The notes beneath the pieces were generated by a model. It saw only the letters and a list, made by a program, of their open reading frames with translations. It searched no databases and was not told the DNA's origin. From assembly GCA_910583945.1 (NCBI GenBank), contig CAJTYF010000021.1, positions 1 to 25,779 on the forward strand: 25,779 nt of DNA, written 5' to 3'. Source of the stretch: an uncultured Bacilli bacterium. Lineage in GTDB: Bacteria > Bacillota_I > Bacilli_A > RF39 > UBA660. Within the stretch, counting starts at the first letter, position 1. Every line of letters begins with the position of its first letter. A program made the position numbers and the translations under genes. Positions 1 through 6,660 of this stretch are shown here, in pieces.

Positions 1-1
1 G

Positions 2-187
2 AACGTTGCTTATGTTGAATATATCAATCAGTCTTAATGTTTAACACAACTTTTAAATTATATTTTTTATAATCAAAATAAATATAGTTTAAATGCTAAA
101 AAAATAGAGATTGATTTTGATTCAAATTATAATGAAAATTTTATTAAGAAATGTGATGAGTTATTTCAACTTGGAGATATTACAAAT
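2..187 (+). other. Coding-like stretch upstream of and in frame with the 420-residue gene, interrupted by TAA
   Basis: The frame of the gene starting at 188 stays open upstream from 38. Before that, the same frame is readable from base 2 to a TAA at 35-37. The translation on both sides looks like real protein (for example KIEIDFDSNYNENF just before the ATG) and keeps the neighbouring AT-rich codon style. No ATG, GTG or TTG lies in this frame between 38 and 187. Either the gene is longer and carries a nonsense mutation at 35-37, or this is the 3' part of an older longer gene and translation now restarts at 188. The start of the window cuts off anything that would decide this. Confidence 0.4.
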
Positions 188-1450
188 ATGAAAGAAGCAC
201 TTTTTCAAAAGTATTTTTCTTTATCTTCTAATGAGGTTCGAGAAATAATAAATGAATATATTAATAATTTTGAGCAGGTTTCTAAATATGATGATCATCA
301 AGTTATTGAAATTTTAAAAACTTTAAAATATTGTTATGAGCTTCAAGATGTTCATAAGTTAAGTACCATTTATAATAGTTTAAATTTTAATTATAATTCT
401 GTTGAAATGGCATATTTTTTCAATAATGTAGAAAATATCTATCGTAAAAGCTATGTAGAAAATTTATCTCATACACTTTCTACTATTCAAAATAAAATAA
501 ATAATCGCGAATATGAAACTATTTTATATGATGGAAAAGAAGTAAAAAAGATTGTGTTAAGTGAAGATTTTGAATTTATTGTTCATAGTAGTGAAACAGG
601 TTATACTGTTACCAAAACTTTGCTTAATGATAGCTACATTGATACATGGAATGTTTTAAGGGATTCTGAGACTCATGGATTATCAACGAGTTATATCACT
701 TCAGAACATATTGGTTTATCTCCAGTTGGCAATACAGGTGTTTATTATGGTTTTTTAGCACTTAATGAAAATCAAGTTAAAGATATTTCGGCTTATGATT
801 TAAATTCAAATATTGCTAATTATGGCTTTACTTCTAATAATAAAAAAGTTTTTGTTGGCGCTAATGATATTAGTAAAATGTCAACACGTGTTTATAATGA
901 AATCGTTCTTGATCGAACGAGTGTTACTCCAGATTGTGTTCTTATATTTAGTGATATGCCAATAGAGTTAAAAAATAATGCTTATAAAGCGGCTTCTGAA
1001 TGGAATATACCCGTTATTGAAATCAATAAAGAGTTTTTAGCTAAACAGCAAATGGCTAAAATTGATAGTTTATTGTATGACTATGAATTGTCAGGAAATG
1101 TAAATAGTTTAAGTGAAGCGATTGAGCGTTACGAAATGAATGTTAGCGGTTATAAATTAAACAAAATTGAAAGTTTTGATGATTTTACAACGGGCATAGA
1201 TAATAGTCAGCTAGCGTCTATAATGGATTCTAAGGGGATTGAGAATCAAATGATGATTTTTATAGATAGTATAAAAAATGGCTTAATAAATAAAAGTGAT
1301 GCGTCTATTGTGTTAAACAAACTTAAAAGTATAAAAAATAATTACGAAATCGCTAATGAAAATGGTTCTAAAAGTATTACAGAAACTCATCCCAGTTTAG
1401 ATATTGATTATTATGTAAGCGAAATTATAAATAGTATAGGAGAAAATTAA
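188..1450 (+). CDS. Hypothetical protein, 420 aa, function unknown
   Basis: I do not recognise this family. The protein has no signal peptide and no obvious membrane segment, so it is probably cytoplasmic. The first ~100 residues are helical and charged. Residues ~115-285 look like a mixed alpha/beta globular domain, including a VTPDCVLIFSDMP stretch followed by EWNIPVIEINKEFL. That pattern resembles a beta-strand, helix, beta-strand unit in which a compound is referred to by sequence position, but no catalytic motif is clear. The C-terminal ~130 residues are again helical. The ATG at 188 has a GGAG at 173-176, so it can serve as a start. The same frame stays open upstream to 38, so the true protein may be N-terminally longer or truncated. 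The next gene follows after 2 bases and is probably cotranscribed. Confidence 0.7.
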   Translation: MKEALFQKYFSLSSNEVREIINEYINNFEQVSKYDDHQVIEILKTLKYCYELQDVHKLSTIYNSLNFNYNSVEMAYFFNNVENIYRKSYVENLSHTLSTIQNKINNREYETILYDGKEVKKIVLSEDFEFIVHSSETGYTVTKTLLNDSYIDTWNVLRDSETHGLSTSYITSEHIGLSPVGNTGVYYGFLALNENQVKDISAYDLNSNIANYGFTSNNKKVFVGANDISKMSTRVYNEIVLDRTSVTPDCVLIFSDMPIELKNNAYKAASEWNIPVIEINKEFLAKQQMAKIDSLLYDYELSGNVNSLSEAIERYEMNVSGYKLNKIESFDDFTTGIDNSQLASIMDSKGIENQMMIFIDSIKNGLINKSDASIVLNKLKSIKNNYEIANENGSKSITETHPSLDIDYYVSEIINSIGEN

Positions 1451-1452
1451 AT

Positions 1453-1656
1453 ATGACAGAAAAAGAGAAATTTGATTCTAAAACAGAAATGCTGAAAAAG
1501 GTTAATGAAATAATTATTGAAAACAATAACTCTTCAAAAGACGAAGTTGAATTGTTAAAAAATTTTTCAAAGGAATTAAAAAAAGTTCAAGAGGAACAAA
1601 GGGAAAAAGAAATCATGAATCCCTATATGGAAGAACAACATAAATTTATAAGTTAG
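1453..1656 (+). CDS. Small charged coiled-coil-like protein, 67 aa
   Basis: The gene starts 2 bases after the stop of the 420-residue gene, and a GGAGAAA ribosome binding site lies inside the end of that gene, so the two look translationally linked. The product is rich in Lys and Glu with heptad-like spacing (for example ELLKNFSKELKKVQEEQREKE), suggesting a helix or coiled coil. It has no signal peptide, membrane segment or cysteine. I do not recognise a family. The tight linkage suggests it acts with the upstream protein, but this is inference only. Confidence 0.6.
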   Translation: MTEKEKFDSKTEMLKKVNEIIIENNNSSKDEVELLKNFSKELKKVQEEQREKEIMNPYMEEQHKFIS

Positions 1657-1683
1657 AAAATTACAAAATATGGTATAAAATTA

Positions 1684-1713
1684 TTGACAATGGCTATAAT
1701 TATAATATATAAT
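1684..1713 (+). promoter_or_regulatory. Promoter of the tRNA-Asn gene
   Basis: A perfect TTGACA at 1684-1689 is followed after 18 bases by a perfect TATAAT at 1708-1713. Transcription would start a few bases before the mature tRNA 5' end at 1725. Two further TATAAT hexamers at 1695-1700 and 1701-1706 are too close to the -35 box to be used with it. Confidence 0.85.
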
Positions 1714-1724
1714 TTAATTACGTT

Positions 1725-1800
1725 GCCTGATTAGCTCAGCTGGTAGAGCGCACGGCTGTTAACCGTTAGGTCGTAGGTCCGAGTCCTACATCAGGCGCCA
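1725..1800 (+). tRNA. tRNA-Asn (anticodon GTT)
   Basis: The sequence folds into a full cloverleaf. The 7-bp acceptor stem is GCCTGAT (1725-1731) with ATCAGGC (1790-1796), the discriminator is G1797, and CCA is encoded at 1798-1800. The D stem is GCTC/GAGC. The anticodon loop CTGTTAA carries GTT at 1758-1760. The T stem GTAGG/CCTAC encloses the loop TCCGAGT. The outermost anticodon-stem pair is a C-T mismatch. The gene has its own promoter and terminator and is monocistronic. I saw no second copy of the tRNA 3' end in the window, so there is no sign of an element integrated here. Confidence 0.97.
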
Positions 1801-1811
1801 TTGTGAATATT

Positions 1812-1844
1812 AAACAAATTCTTGATAAGGATTTGTTTTTTTTT
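1812..1844 (+). terminator. Rho-independent terminator of tRNA-Asn
   Basis: The arms AAACAAATTC (1812-1821) and GGATTTGTTT (1829-1838) form a 10-bp stem with one T-G wobble and a 7-base loop, ending in a T run at 1836-1844. It lies 12 bases after the encoded CCA end. Confidence 0.85.
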
Positions 1845-1869
1845 GAGTTTAACAAAAATGTAAAGTAGA

Positions 1870-1898
1870 TTGATTAAAAAATTGAATATTGGTATAAT
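1870..1898 (+). promoter_or_regulatory. Promoter of the ESX/WXG-like operon
   Basis: TTGATT at 1870-1875 is separated by 17 bases from a perfect TATAAT at 1893-1898. The predicted start near 1905 gives a leader of about 35 bases ending in an AGAAGG-type ribosome binding site before the ATG at 1941. It lies downstream of the tRNA terminator, so the operon has its own promoter. Confidence 0.75.
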
Positions 1899-1940
1899 GG
1901 TTATAGATAAGATATATTATCATAGAAAGAAGGTAAATTT

Positions 1941-2585
1941 ATGGCATTAACTGGATTTAATCCTGAAGTTGTTAATTCTTCGATTAATAATGTAAAAAAT
2001 GCATATGAAAATTTAATTAAAGCAATTGGAGATGATATGCAAAGAGATTTTATTGGAGGTATGTCTGATAAATGGGCATGCAATCATGCACAAACTTTTT
2101 TCAACGATGCTTTTAAACCTACTATTGATGGTTTGATTCAAAGTTCTAATACTATTTTCGAAAGTATTGTTAATTCAATGAATAGTGCTGGACAAGCTTG
2201 GGCCTCTCAAACGGATTCTTCTTATTCTACACAAAATTTTTCAGCAATTAGTAAAACAATGGATACCCGTGTTATCAGAGAAAATATTGGAGGAGTAAGA
2301 GGTATTGATTTAGCTTTTACAGAACCTGTAGCGGCAAAGTTACCTGTTATTGCTGAAAGTGCAAAAAATGCTTTAACGAATGCACAACAGGCTGTTCAGG
2401 AATGTGGTTTTATTGGAGGAAATCAAGCTTCTAATTTAATTAATTCTTTAGGTATGATTAAAAATAAAATTGATAGCGCTATTCAAGAAATCACAACGGC
2501 TTCAAAAAATGCAATTGAAACAACTCTTCAAAATTACTCTAATACTGAAGGAAAAGTTTCACAAGCTTTTGCTGGGGAAGCATAA
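1941..2585 (+). CDS. WXG100/ESX-like helical protein, 214 aa, probable type VII secretion substrate or partner
   Basis: The protein is almost entirely alpha-helical, has no signal peptide, and is rich in Ala, Ser, Asn and Gln, unlike the Lys-rich proteins around it. Near residue 45 a turn, DKWACNHAQTFFNDAF, sits between two helices. This resembles the Trp-containing helix turn of WXG100 proteins followed by a hydrophobic helix, although the canonical Trp-X-Gly is replaced by Trp-Ala-Cys. The second half contains another Gly-containing turn (GFIGGNQ) between two long helices, so the protein may be two fused hairpin units. Known WXG100 proteins are ~100 residues and are exported by an EssC/EccC ATPase; none is encoded here. 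It is first in a four-gene operon and is followed by a weak hairpin that may keep its expression above that of the downstream genes. The ESX assignment is inferred from pattern only. Confidence 0.6.
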   Translation: MALTGFNPEVVNSSINNVKNAYENLIKAIGDDMQRDFIGGMSDKWACNHAQTFFNDAFKPTIDGLIQSSNTIFESIVNSMNSAGQAWASQTDSSYSTQNFSAISKTMDTRVIRENIGGVRGIDLAFTEPVAAKLPVIAESAKNALTNAQQAVQECGFIGGNQASNLINSLGMIKNKIDSAIQEITTASKNAIETTLQNYSNTEGKVSQAFAGEA

Positions 2586-2607
2586 GAATTATTTTTTCTT
2601 AATATTA

Positions 2608-2632
2608 GGAAAATACGTGAATCGTATTTTTT
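2608..2632 (+). terminator. Weak intra-operon hairpin terminator or attenuator
   Basis: The arms AAAATACG (2610-2617) and CGTATTTT (2623-2630) form an 8-bp stem around a 5-base loop, extended by two G-T wobbles and running into a short T tract. It lies between the 214-residue gene and the next one, only 20-30 bases before its ribosome binding site. The short AT-rich stem suggests partial read-through, so the first gene would be made in excess over the later ones. Confidence 0.6.
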
Positions 2633-2661
2633 CTATACTAGGAAAAAATTAGGTGATAGTC

Positions 2662-3231
2662 ATGCAAGTACAAGTATCTAATTTAAAAGATCGATTGAGT
2701 TTATTTCTACATTCTTTAGAAACTTATGAGAAAGATGTGAGGGATTTATATCATGAACTGAATCAAGTGGAATCGATATGGCATGATCCTCATTCAGAAA
2801 AATTTTTAGAAGATGCTAAAACTGATCGATTGAATATGGAGAATATGCAAGAAGAATTAAAAGAAATCGTTAAAGTTTATGATTATTTTGTTAAAAGATA
2901 TGAAGAAATTGGAAATAAAATAACTTTTGATTTGAATTTAAAAAATCGGACTCTTCAAAAAGTTGATTCTGTTCTTTTAATAATTCAAAAAACAATTCGT
3001 TTGTATCAAAATTTAGATTTTTCTTTTTGTTTAGAAGAAAGAAGTTATTTAGAAGACGAAAAACAAATTTTAATGGATGATTTTAACGAACTTAAAAGTA
3101 TAAAAGAAACTTTTAGAGATAAAATAAATACGATAGAAGATATTGAACAAAATATAAAAATGAAACTGAGTAAGATTCAAATTCAATATATTAAAGAAAA
3201 GGATTTAAATGATTATTTAGGTGATGTTTAA
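2662..3231 (+). CDS. WXG100-like helical protein, 189 aa
   Basis: I place the start at the ATG at 2662. The open frame also has a GTG at 2653, but that GTG lies inside the AGGTG ribosome binding site (2651-2655), which sits 6 bases before the ATG. The protein is helical with no signal peptide. The first ~90 residues have the WXG100 shape: a helix, then ESIWHDPHSEKFLEDAK with a turn after Trp, then a long charged helix ending near YEEIGNKI. The second half is a further helical segment rich in Lys and Glu. The next ATG overlaps this stop in TAATG, indicating translational coupling. WXG100-superfamily membership is moderately likely; a structural, non-secreted role in a type VII locus is also possible. 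Confidence 0.6.
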   Translation: MQVQVSNLKDRLSLFLHSLETYEKDVRDLYHELNQVESIWHDPHSEKFLEDAKTDRLNMENMQEELKEIVKVYDYFVKRYEEIGNKITFDLNLKNRTLQKVDSVLLIIQKTIRLYQNLDFSFCLEERSYLEDEKQILMDDFNELKSIKETFRDKINTIEDIEQNIKMKLSKIQIQYIKEKDLNDYLGDV

Positions 3232-3527
3232 TGGACAGTTTTATTAATAATGAACAGCTTGAATTGAGTATTAAAAAAGTAAGAATGTATAAACAGGCTT
3301 TGGATTTGGATTTAGAAGAAATTGAAAAAAATATGAGAGAACTTCTTTATTTTTTTGATACGAAAAATAAGAAAAGTTTTGAAACCTTGAATTTAGAAAT
3401 TCGCAATAAAAATCGAGTAGTGAACCGTTTGAATGATGGGTATCTTGTCGTTTTAGAAAAAACACTTTCTCATTATAATGAAACAGCTTTAACGGTTGCA
3501 AAATCTTTTGAAGAGATAGGAAAATAG
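3231..3527 (+). CDS. Small helical protein, 98 aa, ESX-like size
   Basis: The ATG overlaps the preceding stop (TAATG) and an AGGTG lies at 3219-3223 within the end of the upstream gene. At 98 residues it matches WXG100 proteins in length. Two long helices are separated near residue 44 by a turn, FFDTKNKKSFETLN, where WXG100 proteins would have Trp-X-Gly. Here Phe-Asp-Thr takes its place, so it is at best a divergent member. It has no cysteine, signal peptide or membrane segment. Its position inside a tightly coupled operon with two better WXG100-like candidates suggests a paired partner. Confidence 0.55.
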   Translation: MDSFINNEQLELSIKKVRMYKQALDLDLEEIEKNMRELLYFFDTKNKKSFETLNLEIRNKNRVVNRLNDGYLVVLEKTLSHYNETALTVAKSFEEIGK

Positions 3528-3528
3528 T

Positions 3529-3774
3529 ATGAATGAAGAGTATATAAGAAAAATAAAATATCAAATTTTAAGAAAAAATTTGGGCACTATTAAGAATAAA
3601 ATGAATCAATTAAGTATGGGGATTAATGAACTTGAGAGTCTATTAAAACAAACTTTGTATGTTAATCAAGAAATAGTAAGAGAAGAGGCATTTCAAAAAA
3701 TAAAAAAAGATATTCGTTCTGTTAATCATGAACTGAATACCGTTGTTCTTCCTATGGTTAATAATAAATGTTAA
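3529..3774 (+). CDS. Small helical protein, 81 aa
   Basis: The gene starts one base after the previous stop, with a GAGATAGGA ribosome binding site in the end of that gene. The product is a Lys/Glu-rich helical protein, and helices around residues 5-48 and 52-75 are likely. It has no Trp and I do not recognise a family. It is the last gene of the ESX-like operon. Its TAA shares bases with the TAA of the convergent minus-strand gene (a TTAA at 3771-3774), and I saw no hairpin terminator there, only a T run after the stop. Confidence 0.55.
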   Translation: MNEEYIRKIKYQILRKNLGTIKNKMNQLSMGINELESLLKQTLYVNQEIVREEAFQKIKKDIRSVNHELNTVVLPMVNNKC

Positions 3775-5291
3775 TTTTTTTGTTCTATATTTTGGGAGAT
3801 GCCTTCTCCTTGATTAGGATATTTACTAGAATAAATGAAGTCTACTGAAAAGAGTATAATTAAGATAATACAAATTATCTTTTTTATTTTAGGTTTTATT
3901 TTAGTGTAGAGACTTTCAAAGAATGGGGCACCAAAATAGATAAATGCACAGCCACCAATGCCAAAGGCAAGTAATCCTTCTAAGCAAATTCGCCCATGGA
4001 TATTTAAGAAAAAGTCATCGTAATCCCAGTAACGCATCCCATTAAATGTTTCTAAATACCAACTGGTAGCGTATTCTATGATACCACATAAAATAAGGTT
4101 TGCGATAAAAGTTAGTATAGGATGATTTCGAATCTTTTTTAAACTTAGGAGTAAAAAGACGACTCCAAAACCGTAGATTTGAATCCAAGGACCATGAAGG
4201 GTACCACGGTTTACGAATTCTCCATATTGAAATAAATGAAGTCCTACTTCCCATAGCCATCCTATCATGCTAGCTGTAAAAAACATTAATATTAAAGAGG
4301 ATGCACTATAGTTTTTATTGTAGTCGGTATTTAACCATTTATGATTCGATTCTTCATATAAGTATTGGTGATTTGGGTATTTTTCTCCTGTTTTTTCTAA
4401 TAAATTGTCTTTTAATAAGTCGCTGTTTTTTATGTGCTGTTTTTTAGCCAGTTTTCTTAAGTCCATATAATATTCCACGTACACACAATTTTTATAAGGG
4501 TTTAAGAAGAGAATGCCAAAAATATGAAAAGTTAGGACATCAAGTATTTGGTAGCCTATAAAAGAGAGGTCTAATTTTAATAGTTCAAATTTATGTTTTT
4601 TCATCATGTTTTCTGAAAGTTCTAAAACTTCTTGACTTTTCATATTTGGGTTTTCAGCAAGTATATAAGGTACCATTCGGTAAGCATAATATTTTATAAA
4701 GAATCCTACAATTGTAAAAAGCCATATTATTTCAGAGATAAATGTTCTTAACATGGTTTTAATTATTTTGGTGTTCTTTTTTATACGAAGCGGTAATAAA
4801 GCTCTTTTGAAATTTGTTTTACTATAATTGTGATTTTCTAAAAAAAATCTTGCTTCACAAACGTATAAAATGTTTTTTATTAATAACCAATAGAGAAAAG
4901 ATAATAGAGCTCCTAAAAGAATAATAAGTCCATTTTTTAATTTTTCGTGAAATAAAAGCTGATTTAAAGAATTTAATAGACCAGAAATGAAATTTTCTGA
5001 GGCGACTAAGTTATTAAATAAATTTGCTAAAAAACCTCTGGTGGGTTTATAACCTGTCACATTTTCTTTGATTTTATTTAAAGTTTTTTTAGTTAAGTTA
5101 AAGGGTAAAGGGGTTATTGTTGTGCCAGTTGTACTGGTGATTCGATCAATATTGCTATGAACCGATTTTGAAGTATTCATGTTTAAATTGCCAACCATAA
5201 AAGCGATAAAAAAAGTTAAGGCTACAATTCGCCAGTAATTTCTTTTTAAAATTTTTTTTGATCCTTTTTTTAATTCTTTTCTACTTCTCAT
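3771..5291 (-). CDS. DUF975-like / CmpB-like (PF06541) fusion membrane protein, 506 aa
   Basis: This is a multi-pass membrane protein. The N-terminal ~300 residues begin with a basic segment and NYWRIVALTFFIAFMV, the typical opening of DUF975 membrane proteins. They continue with several hydrophobic helices and a long soluble stretch with an ENPNMKSQEVLELSENMM motif. Residues ~325-490 match the putative ABC-transporter type IV family (CmpB-like): a Trp-rich helix MIGWLWEVGLHL, then NRGTLHGPWIQIYGFG at 361-376, the family's most conserved motif. The two domains are usually separate proteins. GAGGT lies 7 bases before the ATG. Despite the family name no ATPase is encoded nearby and the transport role is unproven. 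The gene has its own promoter and converges on the ESX-like operon. Confidence 0.8.
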   Translation of the reverse strand: MRSRKELKKGSKKILKRNYWRIVALTFFIAFMVGNLNMNTSKSVHSNIDRITSTTGTTITPLPFNLTKKTLNKIKENVTGYKPTRGFLANLFNNLVASENFISGLLNSLNQLLFHEKLKNGLIILLGALLSFLYWLLIKNILYVCEARFFLENHNYSKTNFKRALLPLRIKKNTKIIKTMLRTFISEIIWLFTIVGFFIKYYAYRMVPYILAENPNMKSQEVLELSENMMKKHKFELLKLDLSFIGYQILDVLTFHIFGILFLNPYKNCVYVEYYMDLRKLAKKQHIKNSDLLKDNLLEKTGEKYPNHQYLYEESNHKWLNTDYNKNYSASSLILMFFTASMIGWLWEVGLHLFQYGEFVNRGTLHGPWIQIYGFGVVFLLLSLKKIRNHPILTFIANLILCGIIEYATSWYLETFNGMRYWDYDDFFLNIHGRICLEGLLAFGIGGCAFIYFGAPFFESLYTKIKPKIKKIICIILIILFSVDFIYSSKYPNQGEGISQNIEQKN

Positions 5292-5306
5292 TATGGGTAC
5301 CTCAAA

Positions 5307-5321
5307 AACATTTAAAATGTT
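5307..5321. promoter_or_regulatory. Short palindrome at the start of the minus-strand transcript
   Basis: AACATTT and AAATGTT flank one central A, giving a 15-base dyad directly downstream of the -10 box of the minus-strand gene, around the predicted transcription start. It could be a repressor site, but such a palindrome can arise by chance in AT-rich DNA. Confidence 0.3.
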
Positions 5322-5327
5322 AATAAA

Positions 5328-5356
5328 ATACTATCTTTTTTTTGAGTTTTTGTCAA
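5328..5356 (-). promoter_or_regulatory. Promoter of the DUF975/CmpB fusion gene
   Basis: Read on the minus strand, a perfect TTGACA (5356-5351) is followed after 17 bases by TAGTAT (5333-5328). The predicted start near 5321 leaves a leader of about 30 bases to the ATG at 5291. Confidence 0.75.
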
Positions 5357-5419
5357 ATTTAGGGTGTTTAAAAAGGAAATTGTGAATTTAAAGGTAATAA
5401 GTATAATAGGAGGGAAATG

Positions 5420-6108
5420 ATGGAACTTAAATATTTAAATGATAAGGTGATTAAAAAGGTTCTTTCGTATGAGAGTAAAGAAACAAGAAATTATATTGCG
5501 AGGATTATTGCCCACACAACGGAAATTCCTTTGGAGGAATTGAAAGATTGCTTGGAACCTATTCAATTATAGTAGAAGTACAATTTTTAAGGTGAAGAGT
5601 TTAACGTATGCGTATCAATTAACACTAAGGCAACTCGTTCATTCGAATAAGTATCATGAATTAAAACCCATTACGATCATAAATATTAATTCTTGTGATA
5701 TTTATGGTTTAGGAGAGTTTGTTTATAAAACGGTATTGATGGAGGAAAAATATCATACACTTTATACTCATCTAATTGAAATTTATGATGTTTGTCTTTC
5801 TTATTATTAAGAAGAATTTAGATCAATTTTTAAAACAATTTGATGAGGTATTTTATTGTAGTGAAGAAGAGTTGCAAAAGCAAATTGAGGAGGAGTTATT
5901 AGAAAAGGCAACAAAAGAAGCACGTGAGAAGGGGCACAAACTTGGAATGGAAGAAGGTCTTCAGCAAGGCATTCAAAAAGGGATTCAAAAAGGACAGCGA
6001 CAGGAAGCTCTTATGATTGCTAAAAATATGTTAAACGAAGATTTTGATGTAGAAATGATTTCAAAAATAACAAATCTTTCGAAAGAAGAACTTGAAAAAA
6101 TTTCTTAA
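5420..6108 (+). pseudogene. Rpn-family PD-(D/E)XK nuclease / putative transposase, frameshifted and partly deleted
   Basis: The pieces belong to one Rpn/PDDEXK_2 family protein (usually ~300 residues) but lie in changing frames. Piece 1 (5420-5572), behind a strong AGGAGGG, gives a normal start, MELKYLNDK, through EIPLEELKDC. Piece 2 (about 5566-5592), in another frame, reads IIVEVQ, the E-x-Q of the nuclease core. Piece 3 (5592-5810) reads KSLTYAYQLTLRQLV through HELKPITIININ. Piece 4 (5776-6108) carries the C-terminal charged region with repeated Gly (EEGLQQGIQKGIQKGQ) and the ending NLSKEELEKI. Between pieces 1 and 2 the segment that should hold the first catalytic Asp is missing. The gene therefore has a deletion plus at least three frame changes and cannot make an active nuclease. 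TTGTGA (5380-5385) and TATAAT (5402-5407) upstream may be the relic promoter. Confidence 0.85.
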
Positions 6109-6124
6109 TTGTGAAAATCAAGTG

Positions 6125-6156
6125 AAAAAAATTGTTAGGTTATTGACAATTTTTTT
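6125..6156. promoter_or_regulatory. 11-bp inverted repeat over the -35 box of the marR-ABC operon (candidate operator)
   Basis: The arms AAAAAAATTGT (6125-6135) and ACAATTTTTTT (6146-6156) are perfect inverted repeats around a 10-base centre. The right arm overlaps the TTGACA of the promoter, so a protein bound here would block RNA polymerase. The gene just downstream encodes a MarR regulator, and such proteins often control their own operon. The hairpin plus T run could instead act as a terminator for the upstream pseudogene, or do both jobs. Confidence 0.5.
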
Positions 6157-6171
6157 ATTTTAGCATATATT
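6143..6171 (+). promoter_or_regulatory. Promoter of the marR-ABC exporter operon
   Basis: A perfect TTGACA at 6143-6148 and TATATT at 6166-6171 are separated by 17 bases. The predicted start near 6178 is 24 bases before the MarR ATG. Confidence 0.8.
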
Positions 6172-6201
6172 TTAACATGGCAATGAAAAGGAAAGGGTTC
6201 T

Positions 6202-6657
6202 ATGGAAGATTTTAAATTAGTTTATGAAATAAAAAATTTAGACCATTCTATCTTTCGCTTATTAGTTAAAGATTGTCAAATTTTTAAAAATTCTTCTTTT
6301 TTCACTCCCACTCAAATGCAAATCGTGGGTTATATTTTGAAAAATAAAGAAAAGATTATTTTTCAAAAAGATTTAGAGCAAGTTTTAAATTTAAGGCGAG
6401 CAACGGTTTCAGGAGTTTTAAAAACGATGGAAAAAAATGAGTGGATTCAAAGAAAAAATGCTTTAGGAGATACGCGAAAAAAACAGATTTTACTTCATTC
6501 AAAAGCTGAAAAAATTTTTTTAGAGAAACAAGATAAATTAGAAGAATTAGAAAAAATATTAAAAAAAGGTTTAAGTGAAAAAGAATTGAAAAGTTTTTTT
6601 ACTCTTATAAAAAAAATGCAAGAAAATGTCACTTATGCCATTCAAGAAAGGATGTAA
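6202..6657 (+). CDS. MarR-family transcriptional regulator, 151 aa
   Basis: This is a winged helix-turn-helix repressor of the size normal for the family (~140-155 residues). After an N-terminal dimerisation helix, residues ~35-60 (TPTQMQIVGYILKNKEKIIFQK) form the first HTH helices. Residues ~64-82 (RRATVSGVLKTMEKNEWI) are the recognition helix and the start of the wing, and GDTRKKQILLHSKAEKIF is the wing with the family's D-x-R signature. C-terminal helices complete the dimer interface. A GAAAGGG ribosome binding site precedes the ATG. The gene is first in an operon with two ABC exporter genes (3 bases to the next ATG), an arrangement typical of a regulator that represses a multidrug exporter until it binds a ligand. 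The inverted repeat at 6125-6156 is its likely operator. The ligand is unknown. Confidence 0.92.
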   Translation: MEDFKLVYEIKNLDHSIFRLLVKDCQIFKNSSFFTPTQMQIVGYILKNKEKIIFQKDLEQVLNLRRATVSGVLKTMEKNEWIQRKNALGDTRKKQILLHSKAEKIFLEKQDKLEELEKILKKGLSEKELKSFFTLIKKMQENVTYAIQERM

Positions 6658-6660
6658 TGC

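Noticed and set aside
1725..1800. tRNA-Asn as an integration site for a mobile element
   Set aside because: I found no repeat of the tRNA 3' end elsewhere in the window and no integrase gene nearby.
1901..2083. Minus-strand frame over the start of the ESX-like gene
   Set aside because: It covers the promoter and start of the plus-strand gene and has no start signals of its own.
2470..2652. 60-codon frame overlapping the end of the 214-residue gene
   Set aside because: It lies in another frame of a well-supported gene, has no ribosome binding site, and its tail covers the hairpin between genes.
2653..2661. Upstream GTG start for the second ESX-like gene
   Set aside because: The GTG is part of the AGGTG ribosome binding site; the ATG at 2662 is correctly spaced.
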